This document shows positions 25,069-34,009 of a DNA stretch of 64,000 nucleotides, piece after piece; within the stretch, counting starts at the first letter, position 1; each line of letters begins with the position of its first letter. The notes beneath the pieces are model-generated. The model saw only the letters and a list, made by a program, of their open reading frames with translations. It was not told where the DNA came from and made no database searches. A program made the position numbers and the translations under genes. Source of the stretch: CAYVOV01 sp964453525 (GTDB lineage Bacteria > Chloroflexota > Dehalococcoidia > Dehalococcoidales > UBA2162); contig CAYVOV010000012.1 in NCBI GenBank assembly GCA_964453525.1, positions 40,098-104,097 of the forward strand. Reading direction: 5' to 3'.

Positions 25069-26248
25069 TATAGCGGTTATCGGTGCGGGACCGGCTGGCA
25101 GTCAAGTAGCTTTTAGACTGGCTGAAAAGGGGCACAGCGTAGTGGTGGTGGAACGGAAGCGAAGGTTAGATGAGCCGGTCTGTTGCACCGGTATTATCAG
25201 CCAGGAATGTATCCGCTCTTTTGAAATTGGCAAAGACGTGATTCACCGGCAGGCGAACAGCGCCAGAATTTTTTCACCTTCGGGGAAAGTAATCAGCGTC
25301 CGGCGGCAGGAACCGCAAGCCAGTATTGTGGATAGGCCGGCGCTTAATCTGGCTTCAGGCAGCCGTGCTGAGAATCAGGGTGCTGAATATCTGCTGGATA
25401 CCATGGTCAGGGCTATTGAAGTCAGGAATGACGGGGTCAGTCTTGAAGTGGAGTGTTTTGGGAAAAAGAGCGACTCTATTGAAGCGAAAGTAGCGGTTAT
25501 TGCTGCCGGTTTCGGTTCCAAGCTAGTCGAAGAGACTGGTTTTGGCAGAGTTGAAGATTTTGTAATGGGAGTACAGGCCGACGTGGCAGCAAATGGAATA
25601 GATATGGTGGAGGTATATCTCGGAGAAGAGGTAGCACCCGGATTTTTCGCCTGGCTGGTGCCGACCTCACCGGGGCGGGCTCTTATCGGGCTACTTTCCC
25701 GTAAGAATCCGGCGGATTACCTGAGGGAATTGATGTTATCCCTGGTGTCTCAGGGGAGAATAGCCACTGCCGATGTTGAATTCAGTTACGGTGGCATTCC
25801 GCTGAAAACGCCGGCAAGGACTTACACGGACCGGGCAATCGTGGTAGGTGCTGCTGCCGGACAGGTCAAACCCACCACCGGTGGCGGTGTTTACTATGGG
25901 CTGCTCTGTGCCGATATCGCTGCCGAGAATTTGCATCGGGCTCTGGAAAATGATACCCTGTCGGCAAAGAGCCTGGCCGGGTATGAGAGAGAGTGGAGAA
26001 GAAAGCTCGGACGGGAGCTGCGGGTTGGTTACTGGGCGAGGAAATTCTACGAGCGACTTAGCGACAGCCAGATTGACAGGATATTTGACATAGTTCAGTC
26101 GAATGGAATTGATAAAGCCCTGGCTGAGGCGAATGACCTGTCATTTGACTGGCATGGCAGGGTGGTACTGAAGCTTATCGGATTCAGGGCTCTTTCACAG
26201 GTTTTTGGGGCGGTAAGTTTTCCTTTTACCCGGAAACAGGTGGAATGA
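25061..26248 (+). CDS. Geranylgeranyl-reductase-family FAD oxidoreductase
   Basis: 395 residues from a GTG start overlapping the preceding gene. The dinucleotide fold IGAGPAGSQVAFRLAEKG is at about residues 5-22, the PxxC-like segment VCCTGIISQEC at about 40-50 and the FAD-binding VVGAAAGQVKPTTGGGV at about 261-277. These are typical of the geranylgeranyl reductase/digeranylglycerophospholipid reductase family. The likely role is saturation of polyprenyl chains of quinones or lipids; the exact substrate is inferred from family only. Confidence 0.88.
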   Translation: MYDIAVIGAGPAGSQVAFRLAEKGHSVVVVERKRRLDEPVCCTGIISQECIRSFEIGKDVIHRQANSARIFSPSGKVISVRRQEPQASIVDRPALNLASGSRAENQGAEYLLDTMVRAIEVRNDGVSLEVECFGKKSDSIEAKVAVIAAGFGSKLVEETGFGRVEDFVMGVQADVAANGIDMVEVYLGEEVAPGFFAWLVPTSPGRALIGLLSRKNPADYLRELMLSLVSQGRIATADVEFSYGGIPLKTPARTYTDRAIVVGAAAGQVKPTTGGGVYYGLLCADIAAENLHRALENDTLSAKSLAGYEREWRRKLGRELRVGYWARKFYERLSDSQIDRIFDIVQSNGIDKALAEANDLSFDWHGRVVLKLIGFRALSQVFGAVSFPFTRKQVE

Positions 26249-26298
26249 GGAATGAAGGCCTGGTTTATTATGGATGAATACAGGAGGCATGCTGAAAA

Positions 26299-27105
26299 AT
26301 GACCGGCACCAGCCAGAGTCCAAGCCTTGCAGAGGTGGCCAGCAGTTATGTGGCTGGACTACCGCCGGAGGACAGCGGAGTCAGCCAGCAGGAGATATAC
26401 AAGTTCATTCGCTGGTTCGGGAGAGAACGTGCTTTTGATGGACTTACCGCCGCCGAGATAGGTAATTATGCAGAGCGTCTGTCAATATCGGATACCGATT
26501 ACACAAGGAAACTTGAACTTATACGGAAATTCCTCGCTTACGCTAGGAAAAAGGGATGGAGTAAAACGAATCTGGCGGCTCATTTAAAAGCCAGGAAAGT
26601 GAAGACGACTTCACGCTCTTCATCCGGGCCGAATACCGTTGAGACCGTCTCGTTAACGCAGGAAGGATATGATAAGCTTGCGGCTGAACTTGCGGTGTTG
26701 AAGGATACCCGCCGGGAGGTCATCGAGGAAATACGTAAAGCCGCTGCCGATAAAGATTTCCGGGAGAATGCGCCTTTGCACGCTGCCAGAGAAAGGCGGG
26801 GTCAAATAGAGGGACGGATAATGGAGATAGAAGGAACTCTGAAAACGGCGGTGGTTATTGACAGAAAGCGGGAGTCTGATAACAGGGTTAGCCTTGGTGA
26901 TAGTGTTATTCTTCTCGACCTCGGTTCCGGGGCTGAATTACGCTACACTCTGGTCAGTTCCAGCGAGGTAGACCCGGCCAGAGGTAAGATTTCAGGCGCT
27001 TCACCTATCGGCAAGGCGGTTATTGATAAAGAGCTTGGGGAAACGGTGGAGATAGCGGCGCCGGCCGGTAAGTTACGCTATCGGATAAAACAGATTGAAC
27101 GCTAG
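26299..27105 (+). CDS. GreA/GreB-family factor with an N-terminal SAM-like domain
   Basis: 268 residues. Residues about 30-100 (EIYKFIRWFGRERAFDGLTA ... FLAYARKKGW) resemble the helical core-binding domain of tyrosine recombinases. Residues about 118-268 are a Gre factor: coiled-coil N domain with the acidic tip DFRENAPLHAARE, where Asp and Glu needed for transcript cleavage are kept, then the FKBP-like GDSVILLDLGSG and GKAVIDKELGETVEI. It should rescue backtracked RNA polymerase by binding the secondary channel. The extra N domain is absent from ordinary 158-residue GreA. The ribosome binding site GGAGG lies ahead of the ATG. Confidence 0.85.
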   Translation: MTGTSQSPSLAEVASSYVAGLPPEDSGVSQQEIYKFIRWFGRERAFDGLTAAEIGNYAERLSISDTDYTRKLELIRKFLAYARKKGWSKTNLAAHLKARKVKTTSRSSSGPNTVETVSLTQEGYDKLAAELAVLKDTRREVIEEIRKAAADKDFRENAPLHAARERRGQIEGRIMEIEGTLKTAVVIDRKRESDNRVSLGDSVILLDLGSGAELRYTLVSSSEVDPARGKISGASPIGKAVIDKELGETVEIAAPAGKLRYRIKQIER

Positions 27106-27139
27106 CAGGCCGGTCATGTTCGGCTGAAGGGCACGTCTG

Positions 27140-28057
27140 TTATGACGCTTCGAGCATCCTGTCAACGGCGATTTTTGCCTTCAGCCGGATTTCATCCGGG
27201 ACTTTTACCTCGTTCTCCATATTCTCCAGTGACCACAGAACAGTCTCCAGGGTTATCAGCTTCATTCTCGGGCAGACTGCCTGCTCCGAGGCTGGGATGA
27301 ACCTCTTATCAGGATTCTCTTTCCTCAGGCGGTGTAATATGCCTATCTCGGTGCCGACAATTATCTCTCTGGCATCGGTCTCACGGGCGAATCTTATCAT
27401 TCCCCCGGTGCTCAGGACGGCATCGGCAAGGGCTCTTGCTTCCTGCAGGCATTCAGGGTGGATAATTGTTTTCGCCTGCGGATACTCCGTTTTCAGTCTG
27501 GAGATATCCTCCGGTCTTATCCTGGTGTGAGTGGGACAGTACCCGGGCCAGAGAATCATTTCGCGCCCGGTCTGGCGGGCAACGAAGTCGCCGAGGTTCT
27601 TGTCCGGGACAAAGATTATCTGTTCTGCATCGGCCAGCTTTTCGACGATTTTGACGGCATTGGCTGATGTGCAGCAGATATCTGACTCGGCTTTCACTTC
27701 GGCCGGAGTATTAACATAGCAGACGACCTTTGCCTTCGGGTACTCCTTTTTTTTCTCGCGCAGGTATTTGGCGGTAATCATATCTGCCATAGGGCATCCG
27801 GCGTGTAAATCCGGCAGCAGCACTGTTTTATCAGGGCAGATAATAGAGGCAGTTTCAGCCATGAAGTGGACGCCGCAGAAAACAATAACATCAGCGCCAG
27901 TACCGGCGGCTTTCTGGCTGAGCTCAAGTGAATCTCCAATGAAGTCGGCTATATCCTGAACCTCACCAAGCTGGTAGTTGTGTACAAGAAAAACGGCATT
28001 CCTTTCTTTCTTGAGGTTTTCAATCTTCTCAATTAGCGCTGTGTCTCTGTTATCCAT
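27140..28057 (-). CDS. nadA: Quinolinate synthase NadA
   Basis: 305 residues from the ATG at 28057, chosen for GGAGG 10 bases upstream; the reading frame is open 11 codons further. NadA condenses iminoaspartate with DHAP using a [4Fe-4S] cluster. Three cluster cysteines are visible in FCGVHFMAE, CCTSANA and AVCPRM, and the substrate loop HPECLQEARALAD is present. The start overlaps the fdhD stop by 8 bases, so it is co-transcribed with the molybdo-cofactor genes. No nadB or nadC is seen nearby. Confidence 0.95.
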   Translation of the reverse strand: MDNRDTALIEKIENLKKERNAVFLVHNYQLGEVQDIADFIGDSLELSQKAAGTGADVIVFCGVHFMAETASIICPDKTVLLPDLHAGCPMADMITAKYLREKKKEYPKAKVVCYVNTPAEVKAESDICCTSANAVKIVEKLADAEQIIFVPDKNLGDFVARQTGREMILWPGYCPTHTRIRPEDISRLKTEYPQAKTIIHPECLQEARALADAVLSTGGMIRFARETDAREIIVGTEIGILHRLRKENPDKRFIPASEQAVCPRMKLITLETVLWSLENMENEVKVPDEIRLKAKIAVDRMLEAS

Positions 28058-28772
28058 TTTCAGTAATCCTCCAGTCATGGGCGTATGCATTCATCCTTTT
28101 TCCCCTGACGAAGCCGAGGAGAGTAATATTCAGGTCTTCAGCCAATCTGACTCCCAGGTCGGTTGGGGGAGATTTGGAGATAACTATCGGGATTTCCCTT
28201 TTTGCTATTTTTGAGAGTATTTCCGATGACATCCGGCAACTGACCACCACCAATCTCTCGTCAACCGGGATGTCGTTCAGGACACATTCGCCAAAAAGCT
28301 TGTCTATAGCGTTGTTTCTGCCGATGTCATCTTTGAAAATAATAATTCCCTGCCCGTCGCAAAGAGCTGCACTGTGGACACCGCCGGTAGCCTCAAAGAC
28401 CTCGGAGCGCCGGATGAATTTATCCATAAGGTCGAATACCTCGCCGGCCGTAATTTTCAAGCCGGACTCGGCTTTTAGGAGCGACTGTTCACCCGGTGGC
28501 GCTTCATCCTTGCCGGTCCTCACCTGCACAGTACTCGCCTGCTCATCGACAAGTATATTCTCTATATCGCCTTTGCTACTGATAAGTCCTTCGGAGATGA
28601 GATATCCGATAGCCAGACAGTCCAGGTCTTTCGGTGAGCAGGGCAGGGTTATCACCTCACGGTCATTAAGGATGATTTTGAGATGAATCTCGCTGGCGAC
28701 CAGGTCCTCGGCGGTTTTCCTCTTTTCTCCGCTAAACCTTGATACGGGAATTTGCCTGGTTTCATTCCCCAT
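28050..28772 (-). CDS. fdhD: Formate dehydrogenase sulfur carrier FdhD
   Basis: 240 residues. FdhD transfers sulfur from IscS to the Mo-bis-MGD cofactor, which is required for active formate dehydrogenase. The family motifs are present: AIGYLISEGLI (about 71-81), FEATGGVHSAAL (about 143-154), DDIGRNNAIDKL (about 167-178) and SCRMSSEI. The typical CxxC seen in enteric FdhD is not evident in the central loop. Its gene lies between a MOSC-domain gene and nadA, and its client enzyme is encoded 27 kb away at 55.9-58.9 kb. Confidence 0.93.
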   Translation of the reverse strand: MGNETRQIPVSRFSGEKRKTAEDLVASEIHLKIILNDREVITLPCSPKDLDCLAIGYLISEGLISSKGDIENILVDEQASTVQVRTGKDEAPPGEQSLLKAESGLKITAGEVFDLMDKFIRRSEVFEATGGVHSAALCDGQGIIIFKDDIGRNNAIDKLFGECVLNDIPVDERLVVVSCRMSSEILSKIAKREIPIVISKSPPTDLGVRLAEDLNITLLGFVRGKRMNAYAHDWRITENG

Positions 28773-29208
28773 CTGTGTCTGCCTTTATCTCATCCCCGGT
28801 TCTGATGATTCCACCGTGGATTACTGTGGCAAATACTCCTTCCTGGGGCATTATGCACTGACCCAGCTGCTTGAAAATAGCGCATCTGGTATGGCATTCC
28901 TTGCCAATCTGTGAAATCTCCAGAATCACATCATCTCCCACGGTAACCCTGGTGCCAACGGGCAACGAGACCAGGTCGATTCCTTCCGTGGTGAGATTTT
29001 CGGCGAAATCTCCGGGACCTACGTCAAAACCGAGGTCTTTCATCTTTTTTATACTTTCGATTGCTATCAGGCTTACCTGACGGTGACTGTTACAGTCGGC
29101 GTGTGCATCGTCAATCATCCCGTAGTTTTCCTGGATGTACCCCTCCCCGACGTCTTGCTTTGGAGTGCCTTTTTTCTTGCTCTTGCACACGGCGATTATT
29201 TCTGCCAT
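28762..29208 (-). CDS. MOSC-domain protein, probable molybdenum-cofactor handling
   Basis: 148 residues from the ATG at 29208, which has GGAGG 10 bases upstream; it overlaps the mnmA stop. The sequence GDFAENLTTEGIDL, then VGDDVILEISQIGKECHTRC, is the MOSC pattern with its conserved cysteine (KECH.RC). MOSC proteins carry or transfer sulfur at the molybdenum cofactor. It overlaps fdhD by 11 bases, which supports a role in the same cofactor maturation. The exact reaction is unknown. Confidence 0.9.
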   Translation of the reverse strand: MAEIIAVCKSKKKGTPKQDVGEGYIQENYGMIDDAHADCNSHRQVSLIAIESIKKMKDLGFDVGPGDFAENLTTEGIDLVSLPVGTRVTVGDDVILEISQIGKECHTRCAIFKQLGQCIMPQEGVFATVIHGGIIRTGDEIKADTDGE

Positions 29209-29209
29209 A

Positions 29210-30310
29210 TTACTGCTTCCTCCATCTCTCAATCGTACCGCTTCCCAGCACTATGTCTCCATCGTAAAAGACTGCTGCCTGCCCGGGAGTTATGGCGCGT
29301 TGAGGTTCTTTAAATTTGACAAACACACTATCATCTTCAACAGGTGTTACCGTTGCCTCGGCAGCCTGGTGAGCGTTTCTTATTTTTGCCTTCACCTGTA
29401 CCGGCCGCTCGAGTTTTTCAATGGCTATCCAGTTCAGTCCGGATGCCGTAAACTCGTCACCATGGGCTTCGTCTATAGTCCCGACGATGATGGCGTTGTT
29501 TTCAGCATCGATTTCCGTAACATATAGTGGTTTTTTTGCCTGTATTCCCAGCCCTTTTCTCTGCCCCACCGTATAATTGAGGATTCCCCGGTGCTCTCCC
29601 AGGATATTATTCTCCTTATCAAGTATCGGTCCAGGAGGCATCGGTTCGATAAGAGAAGAGTAACCGCCGGCGATAAAATCCTGACTCTCCGGCTTGTCTC
29701 TTGTTAACAGGTTGAAACTGGCAGCCAGCTCTCTTACCTCAGCCTTCGTGTAGTCACCGATGGGAAGAATCAGGCGGGAAAGCTGTTCCTGAGACAACAT
29801 CGAGATGAAGTATGACTGGTCCTTAACCGAATCTTTTGCTTTTTTAAGCAGGTAGCGCTGGTTATTCTCATCATAGTCTGTCCTGGCATAGTGGCCGGTT
29901 GCGAAATAATCGAATTCGATGCCGCTTTCCTCAGCCTGCCTGAGTAGAGCGCCTAATTTGACCGTGGAGTTGCATCTAAGGCACGGATTCGGGGTTTTCC
30001 CTGCCCTGTATTCACGTCTGAAGTAGTCAAGGACTTCGGTCCTGTATACATCAATCAGGTCAAAGGTATAGGAAGTGATTCCCAGGTCTTCGGCCACCCG
30101 CCGGACGTCTTCAATGTCATCTTCCTCTCCCGGACCGTAGCAGCCGTGGTGACCGCTCTTCTCCGGGAAATCTGCCTCATTACATATTCTCATCGTTACC
30201 CCGCTGACCTCACACCCTCTATCTTTGAGCAGGGCAGCAGCTACCGATGAGTCCACTCCACCACTCATTGCTACCGCTACTTTCACCTTGTCTTTTCCTC
30301 TGTAAAGCAT
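29210..30310 (-). CDS. mnmA: tRNA-specific 2-thiouridylase MnmA
   Basis: 366 residues. It thiolates U34 of tRNA-Glu, -Gln and -Lys. The PP-loop AMSGGVDSSVAAALL is at about residues 14-28, the catalytic cysteines are in NPCLRCN (about 106) and in the later segment, where the usual CxxAC-like position reads SQDFIAGGYSSL. The family second cysteine is thus not obvious (FIAGG in place of FIPGG/CF). C-terminal barrel motifs VGQRKGLGI and PGQAAVFYDGD are intact. It heads the MOSC-fdhD-nadA run. Confidence 0.93.
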   Translation of the reverse strand: MLYRGKDKVKVAVAMSGGVDSSVAAALLKDRGCEVSGVTMRICNEADFPEKSGHHGCYGPGEEDDIEDVRRVAEDLGITSYTFDLIDVYRTEVLDYFRREYRAGKTPNPCLRCNSTVKLGALLRQAEESGIEFDYFATGHYARTDYDENNQRYLLKKAKDSVKDQSYFISMLSQEQLSRLILPIGDYTKAEVRELAASFNLLTRDKPESQDFIAGGYSSLIEPMPPGPILDKENNILGEHRGILNYTVGQRKGLGIQAKKPLYVTEIDAENNAIIVGTIDEAHGDEFTASGLNWIAIEKLERPVQVKAKIRNAHQAAEATVTPVEDDSVFVKFKEPQRAITPGQAAVFYDGDIVLGSGTIERWRKQ

Positions 30311-30383
30311 TTAAGACCGCTTATTCACTATCTTTATCTTTCGGTAATAAATTTGAATCATCCAGCAGTATTGCCGCGTGGAG

Positions 30384-31169
30384 TTATCTCTTTGCCAGAA
30401 TATCAAGCGCTATCTCAGCGGCTCTTTTCCCTGATAGAAGCATACCGCCGAAGATTGGTCCCATCCTGGGAGCGCCGAATACGGCATTGGCAGCCATACC
30501 GGCGACGATAAGCCCGGGATACACTTCCCTGGTGTTACCCGTTATCTCCTTCTCCGCTACATCAGCCCACATTGATTTTTCTCCGGTTACTGTGCCAGCT
30601 TCCGTTCTCAGTTTAGCACCTATTTTATTGACTACAATGTGACAAATCTCACTGGCGTGGCCGGTGGCATCTATGACAACCTTTGAGCTCATTGCTAGGG
30701 GGTCGACATGCAGTCCAGCTATGGAAGTGGCGCTCCAGGTAAGGACCAGTCCGGTTATCCTGTCATCATCTCTAATCATCACGTCTTCGACGCTGATGAG
30801 GTTGAATATCTTGGCTCCCGCCTTAATCACTCTTGAACAGATTGTCGCGGTGGCTTCAAGGGAATCGGCGTGGTAGTAACCTTCCGCGTATTCCTCGGTC
30901 CTGACATCGAACTCATCGAGCAGCTTCTTGCCTTCTTCCTGCACGACAATGCGGTTGAACATCATTCCGCCGCCTGGCATACCGCCGCCAATCTTGAGTG
31001 CCCTTTCAAAAACTACTGTTTTTATTCCTTGCTTTGCCAGGTAATAAGCCGCTGTCATTCCGGCCGGTCCGGCTCCGACGATAGCGGCATCCACCTCCAG
31101 GTAATCGAGAAACTCTTTCATGAAAGTCTCGGCTATTGCCCTGGATATGGTCGTATCGTCTAGTTGCAT
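30384..31169 (-). CDS. thi4: Thi4-family thiazole synthase, sulfide-dependent type
   Basis: 261 residues. Thi4 makes the ADP-thiazole precursor of thiamine from NAD, glycine and a sulfur source. FAD/NAD-binding AIVGAGPAGMTAAYYLAKQG is at about residues 29-48 and the family segment KIGGGMPGGGMMFN at about 59-72. Where suicide-type eukaryotic Thi4 has the donor Cys, this protein has GLHVDPL with His154, as in archaeal sulfide-using enzymes that turn over. With thiC at 16.5 kb it gives both halves of thiamine synthesis. No TPP riboswitch is seen in its upstream 200 bases. Confidence 0.92.
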   Translation of the reverse strand: MQLDDTTISRAIAETFMKEFLDYLEVDAAIVGAGPAGMTAAYYLAKQGIKTVVFERALKIGGGMPGGGMMFNRIVVQEEGKKLLDEFDVRTEEYAEGYYHADSLEATATICSRVIKAGAKIFNLISVEDVMIRDDDRITGLVLTWSATSIAGLHVDPLAMSSKVVIDATGHASEICHIVVNKIGAKLRTEAGTVTGEKSMWADVAEKEITGNTREVYPGLIVAGMAANAVFGAPRMGPIFGGMLLSGKRAAEIALDILAKR

Positions 31170-31376
31170 TTTCTCTCCTTCCGGTGTAGAGCTTTTTTAG
31201 AATATGAATTCTTCCGTTGCCGGTGATACGGCGATGAGGATAGAGAATACTTGCTAATAACGCAAGTGACGCCTGTATTTCTAATCTACTGCCTCTCAAT
31301 GCCGTTAGAATCTGGTTGATTCTTGCCCGATGGTGTTTGAGTATAGAATATCATATGGCGGGCAGATTGTTAAATA

Positions 31377-32549
31377 TTAACGGTGCATTTTCTGAAATAG
31401 AAGGGCGATAATTGGGACAAGCAATGCCAGTCCAGCCGTGGCGAAGAAGGTGGAATTCAAACCTCCATAAACGTAGGCAAGTCCGATAAGCGGCGGTCCG
31501 ATTGTCTGGCCCAATCTCAGCATCGTGCTGTTGAGCGACATAAATGCCGCCCGGTATTCTAGCGGGGCAAGATTGGCGACCGATGACTGGATGCTGGGTA
31601 AAGTAGCTCCGCCGGCAGTGCCGAAGATGATGGTTGGTATCAGCAGCATCCAGAGTTTGGGCATGAATGGGATAAGGAACATCGCCAGAGCATAGAGTAC
31701 GAAAGACATCTTTATTATTGTCGGCAGCGATAACCACCGGTTGATTCTACCGAGCTGGGAGGCAACTGTGGCATTTGTCAGTGATGAACTGGACATAATA
31801 ATACCGATGATAAAGGGCGAGGCACCGAATTTTTCACTGATATGCAATGTAAAATAAGTGAGGTAGGTGCCATAGAGAATGACAAAGGCTATCATGCCGG
31901 TGGTAAACAGGCCAACGAGCCTGATGTTTTTGAGGTGTCTCCAGGTACCGCTCAGGTATTCTTTTATACCCTGATGGCCGGTCGGTTCGGGATTCTTAAG
32001 TTTGGTGAGAGCAAGAATGCCAACCGGGACAGCGATTATTGAGAGAGCAAACGGGTAGTTCCAGCCCAGCATCGCCAGCGCGCCGCCAATGGTCGGGTAA
32101 GAAGCGGTGCCTACCGTCAGGACACTGATATTGAGTCCCATAGCCTCCACCCGGCGCCGTCCCGTATAGAGGTCGCTGATGATTGTATTGTTGATGGAAC
32201 CCAGCGCGGCCCCTCCGATACCCTGTACCACTCTCATTCCAAGGAGAAAATTGAAATCCCTGATGAATGTGCAGGCGGTGCCGGCCATGGCGAAAAGGAA
32301 AAGGGAAGGCACCAGGATTCTTTTCCGTCCGTACCGGTCAGCCAGCATACCCAGTACCGGTGACAGGATTACCCCGGGCAGGGTAAAGAAGGTAATCAGC
32401 AGACCTACCTGGCTGCCGGTAATACCCAACTCACGAATCATACTGGGGAAAGCCGGGATAATGCTGGAAACCCCCAGTACTGCCATCAGGGTCACGCCGA
32501 AGACTATCTGGAGATTTCTGTCCCGGTAGAGGCTGTTTTTTGCCATCAT
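31377..32549 (-). CDS. Major facilitator superfamily transporter
   Basis: 390 residues, about 12 transmembrane segments. The loop 2-3 signature GMLADRYGRKRILV (about residues 61-74) is the MFS motif A, preceded by the typical VGLLITFFTLPGVILSPVLG. The fold resembles drug:proton antiporters (DHA1). Substrate cannot be deduced. It starts 82 bases after selD ends and is on the same strand, but a selenium link is not supported by sequence. Confidence 0.9.
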   Translation of the reverse strand: MMAKNSLYRDRNLQIVFGVTLMAVLGVSSIIPAFPSMIRELGITGSQVGLLITFFTLPGVILSPVLGMLADRYGRKRILVPSLFLFAMAGTACTFIRDFNFLLGMRVVQGIGGAALGSINNTIISDLYTGRRRVEAMGLNISVLTVGTASYPTIGGALAMLGWNYPFALSIIAVPVGILALTKLKNPEPTGHQGIKEYLSGTWRHLKNIRLVGLFTTGMIAFVILYGTYLTYFTLHISEKFGASPFIIGIIMSSSSLTNATVASQLGRINRWLSLPTIIKMSFVLYALAMFLIPFMPKLWMLLIPTIIFGTAGGATLPSIQSSVANLAPLEYRAAFMSLNSTMLRLGQTIGPPLIGLAYVYGGLNSTFFATAGLALLVPIIALLFQKMHR

Positions 32550-32631
32550 CCTCCCTGAGATAATCGAACATCTGTTTGCGGCTAATCATTAGACGAGTAG
32601 CCTGGATCCGGGAGGATAATAACCGGTAAAG

Positions 32632-33681
32632 CTACCTTACTGTAACTGTTCCTGCCGGCTCTCCGGTTACTTCTCCGATAATAGCCGCATCTTCGATTCC
32701 TGCCTTATGCAGGTTATCGAGCAGCTTCTCTGCCTTCTCCGCGGGTATGGAGATAAGCAGTCCTCCTGAGGTCTGGGGGTCATAGAGAATATCCTGAATG
32801 TGAACGGGTACTTTGCTATCTATTGCTGTATCGGGGGAGTAGAACTCCCGGTTCTTGTGTAAGCCGCCCGGTAGAAGACCCTGTCTGGCGAATTCTGCCG
32901 CTTCAGGGAAATAGAGCAGGGATGCGGCATTAATTGTAAGCGCTACTCCGCTGTTTTTTGCCACCTGGACAGCGTGGCCGATAAATCCGAAGCCGGTAAC
33001 ATCGGTGCAGGCATGTACTCCTGCTTCAAGCATTAATGCCGATGCAGTGTTATTCAGTGCTGCCATGCACTCTGTAACTCTATCAATTGTCTCTTTATCA
33101 GCCATTCCTGCTTTGGCGGCGGTATTGATGATTCCCGTCCCCAGTGCTTTTGTCAGGATGAGCCTGTCTCCCGGACTGGCGCCGGAGTTTGTTACCAGCT
33201 TTTCCGGATGTATGGTGCCAGTGACGGAAAGCCCGTACTTAAGCTCGGTGTCATCAACGGTATGCCCGCCGACAAGCACCACTTCTGCTTCCTTCATCTT
33301 GTCGGTACCGCCCCGGAGAATATCCTTCAGGATAGATATGTCCATAGACTGTACCGGAAAGCAGACGATGTTCAATGCCGTTAGCGGCTTGCCGCCCATT
33401 GTATAGACATCGCTCAGTGAATTGGCGGCGGCAATCTGGCCGAACATATAGGGGTCATCGACTATCGGAGTGAAGAAGTCCACGGTCTGGATGATAGCCA
33501 GGTCATCGGTCAGTTTATAGACGCCGGCATCATCAAGGCTTTCCATGCCCCTTATCACGTTCGGGTCTGTCAGCAGCGGCAGGTCACATAAAGCTTCACT
33601 CAGGTCTCCCGGACCCAATTTTGAAGCTCAGCCTGAGCCACGGACGCTCTCCATCAATCTGGGTCTGTTTTCCTCTACCAT
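32632..33681 (-). CDS. selD: Selenophosphate synthetase SelD, itself a selenoprotein (Sec18)
   Basis: 349 residues when the in-frame UGA at 33630-33628 is read as selenocysteine. The ATG at 33681 has a strong GGAGG 5 bases before it. The N terminus reads RGSG-U-ASKLGPGDL, matching the family motif SG(C/U)xxK with Sec as the catalytic residue and Lys21 three positions on. Stopping at the UGA or starting later would remove the active site. Later motifs DDAGVYKL, DFFTPIVDDP, LVGGHTVDD and DVTGFGFIGHA are intact. It makes selenophosphate from selenide and ATP for Sec-tRNA synthesis. A hairpin follows the UGA directly. Confidence 0.95.
33593..33630 (-). promoter_or_regulatory. SECIS-like hairpin in selD mRNA
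   Basis: Right after the UGA, GCUUCA (627-622) pairs with UGAAGC (598-593), and inside it GGUC (615-612) pairs with GACC (606-603) around the loop CGGGA. A G in the second loop position fits the bacterial SECIS pattern. (Offsets from 33000.). Confidence 0.75.
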
Positions 33682-33800
33682 TAATCCTCCACAGTCGAAG
33701 CCTTTTCTATAAGGAAGACTCCAACAGGTATTCTAGCATTCATGAGGTAGGGAAAGCAAAGCGGTTAATTCTCGGTTTTCGTCGTATTTGCTTTACTTCA

Positions 33801-33960
33801 CTGTCATTGCGAGCCCGCCGGAGGCGGGCGTGGCAATCTATAGAAATAATCGATATCTATATAGCTATTCCTCTCCACCCCCATTTATATCTATTCCCAC
33901 CCGCTGCCCTTAGGGAAGCTAAAAGAGGGGCAAAGCCCCTCTTTTAGAAACTCCCCCATT
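33801..33960. repeat. Dispersed repeats A, B and C in tandem
   Basis: Family A copy with an internal CCCGCC..GGCGGG hairpin (33801-33840), family B opening TATCTATTCCCACCCGCTGC at about 33889, then AGAGGGGCAAAGCCCCTCTT (about 33924-33943). The 330 bases between selD and the next gene hold no supported ORF. Confidence 0.8.
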
Positions 33961-34009
33961 TTATAAATTATCTACTTGACGTAAAGTATGGAATTGGTAG
34001 AATAAGAGT

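Noticed and set aside
31170..31376. A second TPP riboswitch ahead of thi4
   Set aside because: The conserved CTGAGA and ACCTGA blocks are absent from this 200-base gap; only the thiC leader has them.
33593..33618. A TTG start for selD just after the UGA
   Set aside because: It would delete the catalytic residue and the Lys of SelD and lacks a ribosome binding site, whereas the ATG at 33681 has GGAGG.
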